Below, piece after piece: positions 23,069-34,111 of a stretch of 64,000 nucleotides of DNA (its first letter is position 1; every line of letters begins with the position of its first letter). The stretch is from Mikania micrantha (Eukaryota; Streptophyta; Magnoliopsida; Asterales; Asteraceae). A program made the position numbers and the translations under genes. Below the pieces are notes generated by a model, which did not search any database, had not been told where the DNA came from, and saw nothing but the letters and a program-made list of their open reading frames with translations. The stretch lies in assembly GCA_009363875.1 (NCBI GenBank), contig CM018680.1:75085811-75149810 (forward strand), written 5' to 3'.

Positions 23069-26000
23069 ATATATATATATGGAGAGGTTCAAATGTTAAC
23101 CCTCCCTTATATCGTTAACCCGTGTTAACATGGCATTTTTTGCCCGAATCTTTGTTTTTTTTCATGGTTTTTGTTATACATAAATAGGGGGGTTTTATCA
23201 CACCCCCAAATTCCCACTCGTTGTGTCAATCCACGTGGGTGTGACGTGGTCAGGATCACAACTCAAGGTCATATAGAACGACTCTATATGAGTTACACAA
23301 TCACACAGGTTTGTAAAATAATACATGTCTCAATAAGACGCAGCGGTATGTTTAAAATATCATAACTAAATTAACTTGCAGCGGAAAAGTTAACATACAC
23401 AGCGGAATGTAAATTGTTTTAAACACTACATAGTTTGAAATGTTTTCAAAAGAATCAATGCACACAAGGCTTAGGACAAGAGTTTAATGCATGCGACTCC
23501 TTAAAGCATCCTCGTGCGCATCCTAGCGGGTGCTCCATTTAGTTACCTGAGAATACATGCGAAAAGTGTCAACTAAAAAGTTGGTGAGTTCACAGGTTTA
23601 GACAGACAGTAAATCAGTTAAACAGACATATACTGGGTATGTTAAGTTTAGTCGTTGGATCTACGATCCGTGGAGTGTGTCATGTCATCTTACCGAAACT
23701 CGACTGTTTTCGTTTGCCTCCACGGGTCATCGCTGAACCCGACATCAACATCGATATTACACTCGTTATGACCTCCAGTCGACGTTGTTGCCGAGTGGGG
23801 CTAGTCAAACCCAGTAGTACTACGTAATAACGACTCGTTTGTCATACAACTGACGGTAAGGATAAGTGAAGACTTTATGAGATAAAAGTTACACTCGAAA
23901 ATAGTTTTACAACATACCAGTCATATATCTAAAACAGTTGCATAGTAATCTCACCCCAATAGTTTAGCAAAGCAGTTGAAGAGTAAAAGTGGGGCTGTTA
24001 ACTCACCTGAGTTTGAGTAGAGCGTTCGTTCGTGAACGGAGTAGCTCGTCGGCTAGTAGTTACCTATATCACATAGGTGTTGTAAGTTTGTGTTTACATA
24101 CACGTGGGTCTCGCAGGACCGTGTTAGTGGTTAACAACTCCATGTTGTTATGTGGGTTGTATTGACCGTGCTTGACCTAACGACCCGTTGGTAACGGTTT
24201 TTGGATCATGTGATCATGTGTTGTGCGGTTTAGTGTCATGTGATGTGTATGGATACCAAAGCTACTCTCGTGAGGAAACTTACTATTTATAGTAAGTTTC
24301 TATTTCAGGAAAGTTTCCCAATTTGGCAAGTCGAGCAATAAATCATAACCCGATTATTCTAATATGCATATATTATCCTAAGTGAGCATGTTATCACATA
24401 GCACATAGTTACACATAGTCGGTTTAGCATGTTTCGCGTTTTAAAAGTTACTAAATATGGAAAGTGATAAAAATAGACGTGTTTAGCTAAGTTTAATAGC
24501 CAACATCATCCAATATCAATACTTTAGTCCCAAGTAGTCATTTAGTCACATTTGTTACAACTAACACATCATCATTTATAGGCTTTGTAAAATAAAGTTA
24601 CTAATTATAGTAACCTATGGCAAATGCACATATTTCATTCATTCAAAGATATTACTATCATAATATCATCATTTTAACATCAAATAAGCATGCTAGGCAT
24701 CCCACATTATCAAACTCATTATTTTAAACAACTTATGATATAAAGTTACTATATTTAGTAACATTCATAAAATCATGCTTCTATCAATTCTAACCATTCT
24801 AATACCTCCATAACCATCATATTAGTTTCTAATCATCATTTTTAAACATAACTTATAGATCTAAACATACAAAGATAGCCATTTCATCAAAAATACACAC
24901 TTTGTAACATTAAAGTTACTATTTTTAGCAATAATCACCAAATAACCGTTTCTTGACATAACCAATCCTCCTAACTATGTAGAACATCCCAAATATCATT
25001 TATAACAACATTTCTCTATTAAAAATCTCATAAAACGTCATGGATCATACATGCATGTGATCTAAAGTACCCATTTCATGATAAAATCGACAAATCATCA
25101 ACATATGCACATTGACATTATCATGGATCGTCATAAAAACTCATTTAATCATCATAGATCATCAATAAACACAAAAACATCATCAAACCCAGATTCAAAC
25201 AAGGAAAAATTCGTGCATGTGAAGTGTTAGTGATTGCATGTGGGTGATTCATCATGCATGTGAGTTTTGAGGTGTTTTTAAGCTACTAGCGATGTAGAAC
25301 TACCTTCTTGGGTTCCAAAAACACTGAGATGATGCACCCAAGCAGCTCCCAAGCCTCCTGGATCCTGGGGTATTGCAGAATCACAAACGTGATGGTGGTG
25401 TTCAAGCTTCAAGTCCTCCTTCAAGCTTCCAAAGCTTCAAATCTTGCAACAATGGCTTCCAAGAGGTGATTGGGGGGTGTAAGGCTGAAATCAGAGGTTC
25501 TTGGGGGTTTAAAACGAGCTGGTTGTGTCTGGGAGTAAACAAGATAAGTTTAGGGTGGCTAGAGTGATGATTAGTCTTGGTTTAATAAAATATTTTGCGT
25601 GTTGCACTCGTCGCGTACCGCAACAAGGATCTCCGAAAAGCTCCGCGTACCGCGACGGATTTCGGGATTCAAATTGCCCGCCCATCCATCGCGTACCGCG
25701 ATGCTCCTTCTTGTGGGCCATCGCGTACCGCGATGGGTCCCTGAGGAGCCCAATAGGCCCAATTTTTGTTGTTTCGAACTGGTTTTCGCGTATTTCTCGA
25801 ATACGATCATCATTTCTCGACATATAAGCATTGTTCTACCTATCCTAGGTCTCCTAGGACCTAAGTGTACTGAAAGTGTTATGTGGTTTGATCCGTTCCC
25901 CAACGTTCATTATTCAACACACGTGCGAGTGTTGTGCGATAATTTCTCGAATTATCGGTGCGTTTGAACTGTTGTGTCACGTGTCACACTAAATATTAAC

Positions 26001-26471
26001 TATTCTAGTGCCACGTATGAAATAATAATACACATTATTATAAAAATAAAGTTAATGCTGACCTGGAAATTGCGATGTGTCACATGTTTCTTTTTTGTGT
26101 TTTTACTAATTCATCACCGTTTAAAAATTATTTACAAGTGTAAGTTACTTACACTAAGTGTAGTGTAAATAACTTACACTTGTAAATAATTTCTAGTGTA
26201 GTGTAAGTAACTTACACTTGTAAATAATTCTAAACGATGATGAATTAGCAAAAACACAAAAATGAAACCCCCCTATTTAGTGTAAGTAACTTACACTTGT
26301 AAATAATTTCTAAACGGTGATGAATTAGCAAAAATACAAAAAAGAAACCCCCCTATTTATGTATAACAAAAACCATGAAAAAAAAAAAAAGATTCGGGCA
26401 AAAATGCCGGGTTAACACGGGTTAACGATATAAGGGAGGGTTAACAATGGAACCATCCCCTATATATATAT
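23069..26471. mobile_element. Foldback element B, split by a solo LTR
   Basis: The outer arms at 23081-23195 and 26085-26460 are inverted copies. Left ggttcaaatgttaaccctcc matches right ggagggttaacaatggaacc, and both carry GTTAAC-N13-GTTAAC. Arms continue with gcccgaatctttg, catggtttttgttatacata and taggggggttt. A 2.9-kb solo LTR interrupts the left arm. The inner part at 26110-26350 contains repeated agtgtaagtaacttacact palindromes and an internal duplication of about 75 bp. TA runs lie at both outer ends. Confidence 0.8.
23196..26084 (-). repeat. Solo LTR of the Tekay-like family
   Basis: The sequence aligns along its length with the LTRs of the intact element at 26639-37794: the cacacccccaaatt start, the 'gagaatacatgcgaaaagtg' block, four CGCGTACCGCG sites and the …gtgtcaca end. 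No internal region follows. Flanking bases ggttt and tgttt agree at four of five positions and probably represent the target duplication. It is about 2889 bp, slightly longer and clearly diverged from the intact LTRs, so it is an older insertion reduced by LTR-LTR recombination. Confidence 0.85.
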
Positions 26472-26638
26472 AGGGTAAGGAGTGAATAATAACCCACCTT
26501 AATTGAGGTAACACATTAACCCTGGCAAAAAAACGCTCAAATCGCAAAAAAAATCATGGTTTTTTTTATGCAAAAATAGGGGGGACTCCTTTTTTAAGCG
26601 TTCGCTAATTCACAAGCGTTAAAAAGTTAAATGAAATG

Positions 26639-29340
26639 TGTCCCACCCCCAAATTACCACGCGTGGTGTCAGTCCACGTGGGTGTGACGTGGCCAGGATC
26701 ACAACTCATGGTCATATAGAACGACACTATATGAGTTTCACATTCACACAGATTTGCAAAATAACATAGTTTCATTTAATATGCAGCGGAAAATGTTAAA
26801 CATCATAAATAAATATGTTTGCAGCGGAAAGTAAATTGCTTAACAGACACTACATAATTTAAATTGTTTTAGAACACATCCAATGCACACAATGCCTAGG
26901 ACAAGAGTCTATATGCAAGCCAGACTCCTTAAAGCTTCCTTGTGCGCATCCTAGCGTGTGCTCCATTAATTACCTGAGAATACATGCGAAAAGTGTCAAC
27001 TAAAAAGTTGGTGAGTTCACAGGTTTAGACAGACAGAAATAGTAAACAGACATATACTGGGTATGTTAAGTTTAGTTGGATACTACGATCCGTGGAGTGT
27101 GTCAGTTCATCTTACCGAAACTAGACTGTTTCCGTTTGCCTCCGCAGGTCATCGCTGAACTCGCAATTCACATCGAAATTACACTCGTTATGACCTCCAG
27201 TCAACATTGGTGCCGAGTGGGGTTAGTCAAACCCAGTAGTACTACGTAATTACGACTCGTTTGAATACACAACTAACGGTAAGGATAAGTGAGGGCTTTA
27301 TGCGATAATAGTTACACTCGAAAATGGTTTTCACAACATACCAGTCATATATCTAAAACAGTTGCATTGTATTCTCACCCCAAAGTTTCAGTAAAACAGT
27401 TAAAGAGTAAAAGTGGGGCCGTAAACTCACCTGAGTTTGAGAAGTGCGTGTTCTTACAAGAACAGTGTAGCTCGCCGGCTAGTAGTTACCTATATCACAT
27501 AGGTGTTGTAAGTTTGTGTTTGCATATATGTGGGTCTCACAAGACCGTATTCGTGTCTAACAACTTCCAAGTTGTTATGTGAGTCGGGTTGACCGTGTTT
27601 GACCTAACGACCCGTTGGTGACGGTTTTGGATCAAATGTGCGTGTAACATGCGGTTTAGTGTCGTGTGAAGTGTGCGGATACCAATGGTCGCTTTCGTGA
27701 GGAAACTTACTATTCATAGTAAGTTTCTATTTCAGGAAAGTTTCTATTTTAGGCATGTCATGTGAGAAATTATAATCCGATTATTCTATCATGCATATTT
27801 ATCCTAAATGAGCATGTTATCACATTGCACATAGTTACACTTAGTCGGTTTAGCATGTTTTGCGCGTAAAAGTTACCATAATTAGAAGGTTACAAGATAT
27901 GCATATATCACTAAGCCTGGATACAAACCTTATCATAATATCATCATATTAGTATTAAATAATTATTTAATCATAACCATTATGACTAGCATGCTCTTAT
28001 TCTCCAAATTGTACAATAAAGTTACTATATTTAGTAACATTCCTAAATATCATACTATTAGCAATTTTAATCATTCCAATGCATCAAATAACCATCATAT
28101 TAACTTCTAAACATCATTTTAACATAACTTATGGATCTAAACCTACAAAGGTGACCTTTTCATCACAAATACATAACTAGTAACACTAAAGTTACTAACA
28201 TTAGCAATATTCACCAAATAACCAAATATTGACAAATCCACCATTTCTAATCTTGCAACTCATCATCAATAACAATCATAACATCATTTCAATATCCACA
28301 ATCGTGTAAAACCACCTAGATCATACATTCATGTTGCTAAAACCATCATTTTAGCTACTATGACCATCCTATCATAACAATATCATCATGGAATGTAAAG
28401 ATACATCATCTAATCATCATAGATCATCAAATATCATGTAAACATCATCAAACCCAGAACTAAAATTCGTGCATGTGCATCAATGGTGCTTGCATGTGTG
28501 TTTAAAGTCATTCATGTGAGTGTAAAGGTGTGAAAAATGAGATTTTAAGCATAATGCTACCTTCCAAAGCTCCAAAATCCTGAGATGTTGATGAGGACAG
28601 CCTCTAGAACTCCTGGACAGCAGGTTCGAGTGAGAACAAGAAGGAAATTGTGATGCTCAAGCTTCGACGATGGCTTTCTTCAAGTTTCTTGTTCACCTCC
28701 AAGCTTCAAAGCTTCTATGGGAGCTCCAATGGCTTCCACCAAGTCAAATCAAAGTGTTTGACAGAGGAATAGTCGAGATATAACGTGTAGAACCGAAGAA
28801 ATGATGAAAGGTGGAGTTAATAGGCATGGTGGTCTTGATTTTATAAAGATTTGTCGACTGGCACCTGTCGCGTACCGCGATGGAGTTTTAAAATAATCTC
28901 CGCGTACCGCGAAGAATTTCGGGAGTAAATCCCCGCGATGCCTGTCGCGTACCGCTATGATTCCTCCTGTGGAGCCATCGCGTACCGCGATGGGTTCCAA
29001 GGAAGCCCAATAAGCCTAATCTTGTTGTTTCGAACCGATTTTCGCGTATTTTCCGATTACGATCATCGTTTCTCAACATTTAATCATTGTTCCTAATATT
29101 TTAGGTTCCCTAGAACCTAAGTGTAGTGAAAGTGTACTGTGGTTTGATCCGTTCACCAACGTTCGTTATTCAAGACACGTGCGAGTTTTCGTGCGATAGT
29201 TCCTCGAATTATCGGTGTGTTCTAGCTGTTGTGCCACGTGTCACACTAAATACAATTATTCTAGTGCCACGTATGAAATAATAAAACATATTATTATTTA
29301 AAATAAAGAATTGCTGACCTGGAATTTGCGGGGTGTCACA
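26639..29340 (-). repeat. 3' LTR of the intact Tekay-type element
   Basis: This 2702-bp repeat is practically identical to the 5' LTR at 35093-37794. On the sense strand it begins TGTGACACCCCGCAAATTCC and ends with a GGGGGTGGGACA-type terminus. It contains four near-palindromic TCGCGTACCGCGA sites at about 28868, 28900, 28945 and 28978. Small open frames in it are not credible genes. Confidence 0.95.
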
Positions 29341-29356
29341 TCATCCCCCAGTTATT
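29341..29356 (-). other. Polypurine tract
   Basis: On the minus strand AACTGGGGGATGA lies directly against the 3' LTR, where plus-strand DNA synthesis is primed during reverse transcription. The stop codon of gag-pol overlaps this region. Confidence 0.8.
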
Positions 29357-32300
29357 AGGAATTTCGTCCCGAAATTCTGTTTGTGTTGCCGGTGTTGGTC
29401 TGGTCGGGGAATAAGTGAGGATATTTCTTTCTCATCTGATCCTCTCGTTCCCAGGTGTATTCCGGTCCTCGCCGTGAGTTCCATCGGACTTTCACGATTG
29501 GTATTTTACTGAGTTTCAACTTCTTGATTTCCCGGTCCATGATTTCCACCGGTTCCTCAACGAAGTGTAGTTGTTCGTCTATCTGAATTTCCTCTAAAGG
29601 AATTGCGAGTGTTTCGTCTGATAAGCATTTCTTGAGGTTTGAAACGTGAAACACGTTGTGTACACTACTCAATTCCTGTGGTAGCCGTAGTTCGTAGGCC
29701 ACCGGGCCTATCCGTTTGGTGATTTCGAAGGGTCCGATATAGCGAGGGTTTAACTTTCCTCGTTTCCCGAATCGGATCACTCCCTTCCAAGGCGAGAGTT
29801 TAAGTAGTACTCGGTCTCCCACCTGGAATTCTAAGGGTTTGCGCCTCTTGTCGGCATAGCTCTTTTGTCGATCTCGAGCTGCTGTCATTCTGTTACGTAT
29901 TTGCATGATCTTTTCAGTGGTTTCATGCACAAGCTCGGGTCCGGTCAGTTGGCTTTCACCAACTTCTGCCCAACAGAGCGGTGATCTGCACTTACGTCCG
30001 TAAAGTGCCTCAAAAGGTGCAGCTCCAATGCTGGTGTGATAGCTGTTATTATACGAGAACTCCACCAAAGGTAGGTGAGTCTCCCAGCTGTTACCAAAGT
30101 CGATCACGCATGCTCGAAGCATGTCCTCCAGGGTCTGGATGGTTCGTTCGCTCTGACCATCTGTTTGCGGGTGATAAGCAGTGCTCATATCCAATCTCGT
30201 CCCAAGTGCCTTGTGTAAGGACTTCCAAAAATGTGCCGTGAAACGGCTGTCTCGGTCAGATATAATAGAGATTGGGACTCCGTGTCTGGATACGATTTCC
30301 TTCAAGTAGATTCGGGTTAACTTTTCCAACTTATCAGTTTCCTTAATCGGCAGGAAGTGTGCCGATTTCGTGAGTCGGTCTATGATAACCCAGATGGTAT
30401 CGCAACCACTTGCTGTCTTTGGCAGCTTGGTGATAAAATCCATGGAAATCTGTTCCCATTTCCAGACTGGGATTTCCGGTTGTTGGAGTAACCCTGACGG
30501 TTTCTGATATTCGACCTTAACTTTGGAGCAAGTCAGACACTTACTCACATAGATTGCGATTTCTGATTTCATATTAGGCCACCAATAAGTTGTCTTTAGG
30601 TCGTGGTACATCTTGTCAGAACCTGGATGTACTGAGTATCGACTCTTGTGAGCTTCATCCATCACTACTTCTCTTAATCCCCCGTAGCGTGGAATCCAAA
30701 TTCGGTCCATCAGATAGTAAGCTCCGTCGTCTTTCTGTTTCATCTGTTTATCCATACCCCGCATAGCTTCGAGGATAAGGTTTTCCTTTTTCAGAGCTTC
30801 TTGTTGTGCTACTCGGATCTGATTAGGTAGCTCAGAATGAATGGTAAGTTGTAGTGCTCGTACGCGTTTGATTGTTTCTTTTCTACTTAACGCATCGGCT
30901 ACTACATTGGCTTTCCCGGGATGATACTTGATTGCACAGTCATAATCACCTATCAACTCGACCCATCTGCGTTGTCTCATGTTTAGCTCCTTTTGGTCGA
31001 AAATGTGCTGCAGGCTCTTATGATCCGTGAATATAGTGCACTTGGTTCCGTACAGATAGTGTCTCCAGATCTTCAATGCGAACACTACGGCTCCCAATTC
31101 CAGATCATGGGTGGTGTAATTTTTCTCGTGCACCTTTAGCTGTCGTGACGCATAAGCTATGACTTTCTCGCGTTGCATTAGCACACAACCGAGCCCTTGT
31201 TTCGATGCGTCGCAATAAACCACAAAATCTTCACACCCGTCTGGTAGCGATAGAATCGGAGCACTGCACAACTTTTGCTTCAACAAGTCAAAAGCGGCTT
31301 CTTGTTTTTCTCCCCATTCAAACTTCTTGTCTTTATGCGTAAGGGAAGTTAATGATTGCGCAATCTTCGAAAATCCCTCGATAAACCGCCTGTAGTACCC
31401 GGCCAATCCCAAAAACTGTCGTACCTCTGTTGGAGTCTTAGGTGCAGTCCAGTTCTTGATTGCCGCAATCTTAGTTGGGTCTACATGTATCCCTTTCGCG
31501 TTTACCACGTGCCCAAGGAACTGCACTTCGCGAATCCAGAAATCACATTTGGAGAATTTCGCGTACAATTGTTCCTTCTTCAGTAGTTCTAAGACACGTC
31601 TCAAGTGTTCGGCATGTTCTTCTCGAGTCTTAGAATAGATCAGGATGTCATCAATGAATACGATTACGAACTTGTCGAGATATGGTTTACACACCCGATT
31701 CATGAGATCCATGAATACGGCCGGTGCGTTAGTCAGTCCAAAAGGCATTACCAGAAATTCGTAATGTCCGTACCGTGTTCTGAAGGCTGTCTTCGGTATA
31801 TCTCCTTCTTGTACTCTGAGTTGATGGTAACCAGATCTTAAATCGATTTTTGAATAGTAGCTTGACCCTTGCAACTGATCAAACAGGTCGTCTATTCGAG
31901 GTAGAGGGTATCGATTCTTGATCGTCACCTTGTTCAGTTCTCGGTAGTCTATACACATACGGAATGAACCGTCTTTCTTCTTCACAAACAAGACCGGTGC
32001 TCCCCAAGGTGAGAAACTCGGTCGGATGAACCCTTTATCTAACAACTCTTGTAGTTGATTAGATAATTCCTGCATTTCAGTAGGAGCAAATCGGTATGGT
32101 GCCTTGGCTATTGGTGCTGCTCCTGGTGTCAGATCTATTTGAAACTCCACTTGTCGTGCTGGTGGTAGTCCCGGTAGATCGTCAGGAAAGACTTCCGGAT
32201 AATCGCGAACAATAGCGATGTCCTCGATCTTCCGTTCCTTCTTTGATTGTTCGGTGATAAGAGCTAGGATAGCCGTGTATCCTTTCCTCAAATATTTGTT

Positions 32301-33863
32301 TGCCTTCATGCAAGACATGATGTTTAATGGTATTCCGCGCCGTTCCCCTTGAATTGAAATCTGCTCTCCACTTGGCAATGTAATTCGCACGATCTTCTCA
32401 TTGCACACGATCTCGGCGTGATTTGCAGATAGCCAATCCATTCCAATCACCACGTCGAAGCTCCCGAGAGTTACTGGCATCAAGTCAATCATCAACTGAT
32501 GATCTGCTAAGGTTAGAACACATCCCTTGATGATATGTTGTGTTTCGATCAGTTTGCCATCCGCTAGCTCTACGGTATACTTATAATCTAATGATGTTGG
32601 TGTCATGTCAAGCAATTTGCTAAATTCATTAGAGATAAAACTCCTATCGGCACCGGTATCAAATAATATACTAGCATAGACATTATTTAACAGAAACGTA
32701 CCGGTAACGACGTTCGGATCATCTTTAGCTTCACCGGATCCGATCACGAATGCCCGACCCCTAGCCGGGTTGCCACCTGCATTCTTGTTCTGCGGACAAT
32801 CTCGGCGCATGTGGCCCGGCTTTCCGCAAGTGAAGCACCCCTTTAATGTGTTATCCTTATTGAGGTTGGGGTTGGGGTTTGATCGGCATTCTTTGGCCAT
32901 GTGCCCGTTTCTCCCACAGTTGGTGCATTTGACTCTCTTGCATGGGCCAAAGTGATGGAAGTTACAGTTGTTACATTTTGGGCTGTTGCCCTGGTATCCT
33001 CCTTTGTTCTGAGTGTTTGGCTGGGTGGCAGTGAAAACTTTGGCAGGTGCTGGGCGATGTTGGGTCGGTTGCTGAGGTGAGAAAGTACGGTTATTGCTGG
33101 GTTCCCACTTTCGCTTGGGCTCTTGAGGCTTCAGGTGTTCACCTCTTTTAGGCAGTTTCCCTTGGGCTACCGCCTGATCAGTCAGCTTGTGTGCCAAGCG
33201 TATCAGTGGTTGGATAGTAGAGTGGTCGGAAGCAGTGACCGTGCTCTGGATTTGTTCCGGCAATCCACTGATAAATTGCTCAATCTTCTTGTACTCCGGC
33301 GTCACCATCGCCGGGCACAGCTTGCACAGTTCATGAAACCGAGTACAGTACTTCTCGATCTCTGATCCTACCATCTTGTGTACCCAGAACTCTTCCTCCA
33401 GTTTCCTAATTTCATCCCGAGGACAGTATTCTTCGTGGAGCATCCTGGTGAAGTTGTCCCATGGAATTGAGTTTGCGGTGTCCAGTCCAAGGGTTTGGAC
33501 ATGAGTGTTCCACCAGGTGAGGGCCGGTCCCTCCAGTGTTCCCGTGGCGTATTTTACCCGGTTCTCATCCGAGCATTCAGCTATAGAGAAAACTGACTCC
33601 AGCTTCTCTATCCAACGAAGCAGTCCCACTGCTCCTTCAGTACCTTGAAACTTGTGAGGGTGGCAGCTCAGGAACGCCTTAAACGAGCATCCCTTCGTCG
33701 CTCCCCCGTGGGATCCGTTGTTAGTACCACTCGTCTCGCTGGCGTGACGGTTGGCCTCGTACTCCGCGAGTACCTTGTTGAATTTGCGTTCGACCATCAT
33801 GTCGATTCGTGCCTTTTCTGCCTTACGTTTGAGTCGAAGGGCATGGGTTCCTCTTCCGGACAT
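29355..33863 (-). CDS. Gag-Pol polyprotein of the Tekay-type retrotransposon
   Basis: A single frame of about 1500 codons has no stop. With Met at 33863 (MSGRGTHALRLKRKAEK) as preferred start, or 33899 as an alternative 12 codons upstream, the order is as follows, numbered from 33899. Gag domain about 85-240 (TLEGPALTWWNTHV). Two CCHC zinc knuckles about 328-395 (CTNCGRNGHMAKEC, CFTCGKPGHMRRDC). Aspartic protease with LFDTGADRSF near 415. Reverse transcriptase with FIDDILIYS near 750. RNase H with CDASKQGLG near 895 and a TDHKSL block. Integrase with an HHCC zinc-binding segment, MDFITKLP near 1153, SDRDSRF near 1215 and YHPQTDGQSER near 1243. A chromodomain-like tail at about 1455-1495 (VKVRWNSRRGPEYTWERE). 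All expected catalytic residues are present, so the copy looks functional. Confidence 0.95.
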   Translation of the reverse strand: MSGRGTHALRLKRKAEKARIDMMVERKFNKVLAEYEANRHASETSGTNNGSHGGATKGCSFKAFLSCHPHKFQGTEGAVGLLRWIEKLESVFSIAECSDENRVKYATGTLEGPALTWWNTHVQTLGLDTANSIPWDNFTRMLHEEYCPRDEIRKLEEEFWVHKMVGSEIEKYCTRFHELCKLCPAMVTPEYKKIEQFISGLPEQIQSTVTASDHSTIQPLIRLAHKLTDQAVAQGKLPKRGEHLKPQEPKRKWEPSNNRTFSPQQPTQHRPAPAKVFTATQPNTQNKGGYQGNSPKCNNCNFHHFGPCKRVKCTNCGRNGHMAKECRSNPNPNLNKDNTLKGCFTCGKPGHMRRDCPQNKNAGGNPARGRAFVIGSGEAKDDPNVVTGTFLLNNVYASILFDTGADRSFISNEFSKLLDMTPTSLDYKYTVELADGKLIETQHIIKGCVLTLADHQLMIDLMPVTLGSFDVVIGMDWLSANHAEIVCNEKIVRITLPSGEQISIQGERRGIPLNIMSCMKANKYLRKGYTAILALITEQSKKERKIEDIAIVRDYPEVFPDDLPGLPPARQVEFQIDLTPGAAPIAKAPYRFAPTEMQELSNQLQELLDKGFIRPSFSPWGAPVLFVKKKDGSFRMCIDYRELNKVTIKNRYPLPRIDDLFDQLQGSSYYSKIDLRSGYHQLRVQEGDIPKTAFRTRYGHYEFLVMPFGLTNAPAVFMDLMNRVCKPYLDKFVIVFIDDILIYSKTREEHAEHLRRVLELLKKEQLYAKFSKCDFWIREVQFLGHVVNAKGIHVDPTKIAAIKNWTAPKTPTEVRQFLGLAGYYRRFIEGFSKIAQSLTSLTHKDKKFEWGEKQEAAFDLLKQKLCSAPILSLPDGCEDFVVYCDASKQGLGCVLMQREKVIAYASRQLKVHEKNYTTHDLELGAVVFALKIWRHYLYGTKCTIFTDHKSLQHIFDQKELNMRQRRWVELIGDYDCAIKYHPGKANVVADALSRKETIKRVRALQLTIHSELPNQIRVAQQEALKKENLILEAMRGMDKQMKQKDDGAYYLMDRIWIPRYGGLREVVMDEAHKSRYSVHPGSDKMYHDLKTTYWWPNMKSEIAIYVSKCLTCSKVKVEYQKPSGLLQQPEIPVWKWEQISMDFITKLPKTASGCDTIWVIIDRLTKSAHFLPIKETDKLEKLTRIYLKEIVSRHGVPISIISDRDSRFTAHFWKSLHKALGTRLDMSTAYHPQTDGQSERTIQTLEDMLRACVIDFGNSWETHLPLVEFSYNNSYHTSIGAAPFEALYGRKCRSPLCWAEVGESQLTGPELVHETTEKIMQIRNRMTAARDRQKSYADKRRKPLEFQVGDRVLLKLSPWKGVIRFGKRGKLNPRYIGPFEITKRIGPVAYELRLPQELSSVHNVFHVSNLKKCLSDETLAIPLEEIQIDEQLHFVEEPVEIMDREIKKLKLSKIPIVKVRWNSRRGPEYTWEREDQMRKKYPHLFPDQTNTGNTNRISGRNS

Positions 33864-33899
33864 GTTTCTATATGGAAAGGTTAGGATGTTAGTTAGCAT

Positions 33900-34111
33900 A
33901 AGTTAGAGTGTTAGTCAATTGTTAGGTCAGATGTCATGTTAACAATAGTCATAGCCATGATATATATATAAGCAACAAAGTAAAGCATCTTTCCATTAAT
34001 GATAATAAGTTTGTGTACAATATTTTCCAAAAGAGATGCTACAAAAATTGCACGAGCACATTCCGCTCGGCTAAGTGATACAAAAGTAGAATACTGAAAT
34101 AGAAATCCTAA
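33900..34111. other. Short spacer between ORF0 and gag
   Basis: About 210 bases separate the stop of the upstream reading frame (34112) from gag. No splice site or frameshift signal was assigned. It may form the gag leader. Confidence 0.4.

Noticed and set aside
27289..27582. 97-codon open frame, repeated exactly at 35743-36036
   Set aside because: It lies antisense inside the two LTRs. Its repetition reflects LTR identity, not a gene.
28749..29079. Overlapping 63- and 83-codon frames, repeated at 37203-37533
   Set aside because: LTR sequence; the RGTRW/AVRDG strings come from the repeated CGCGTACCGCG sites.
29981..33884. Several plus-strand frames within the retrotransposon
   Set aside because: They are antisense shadows of gag-pol.
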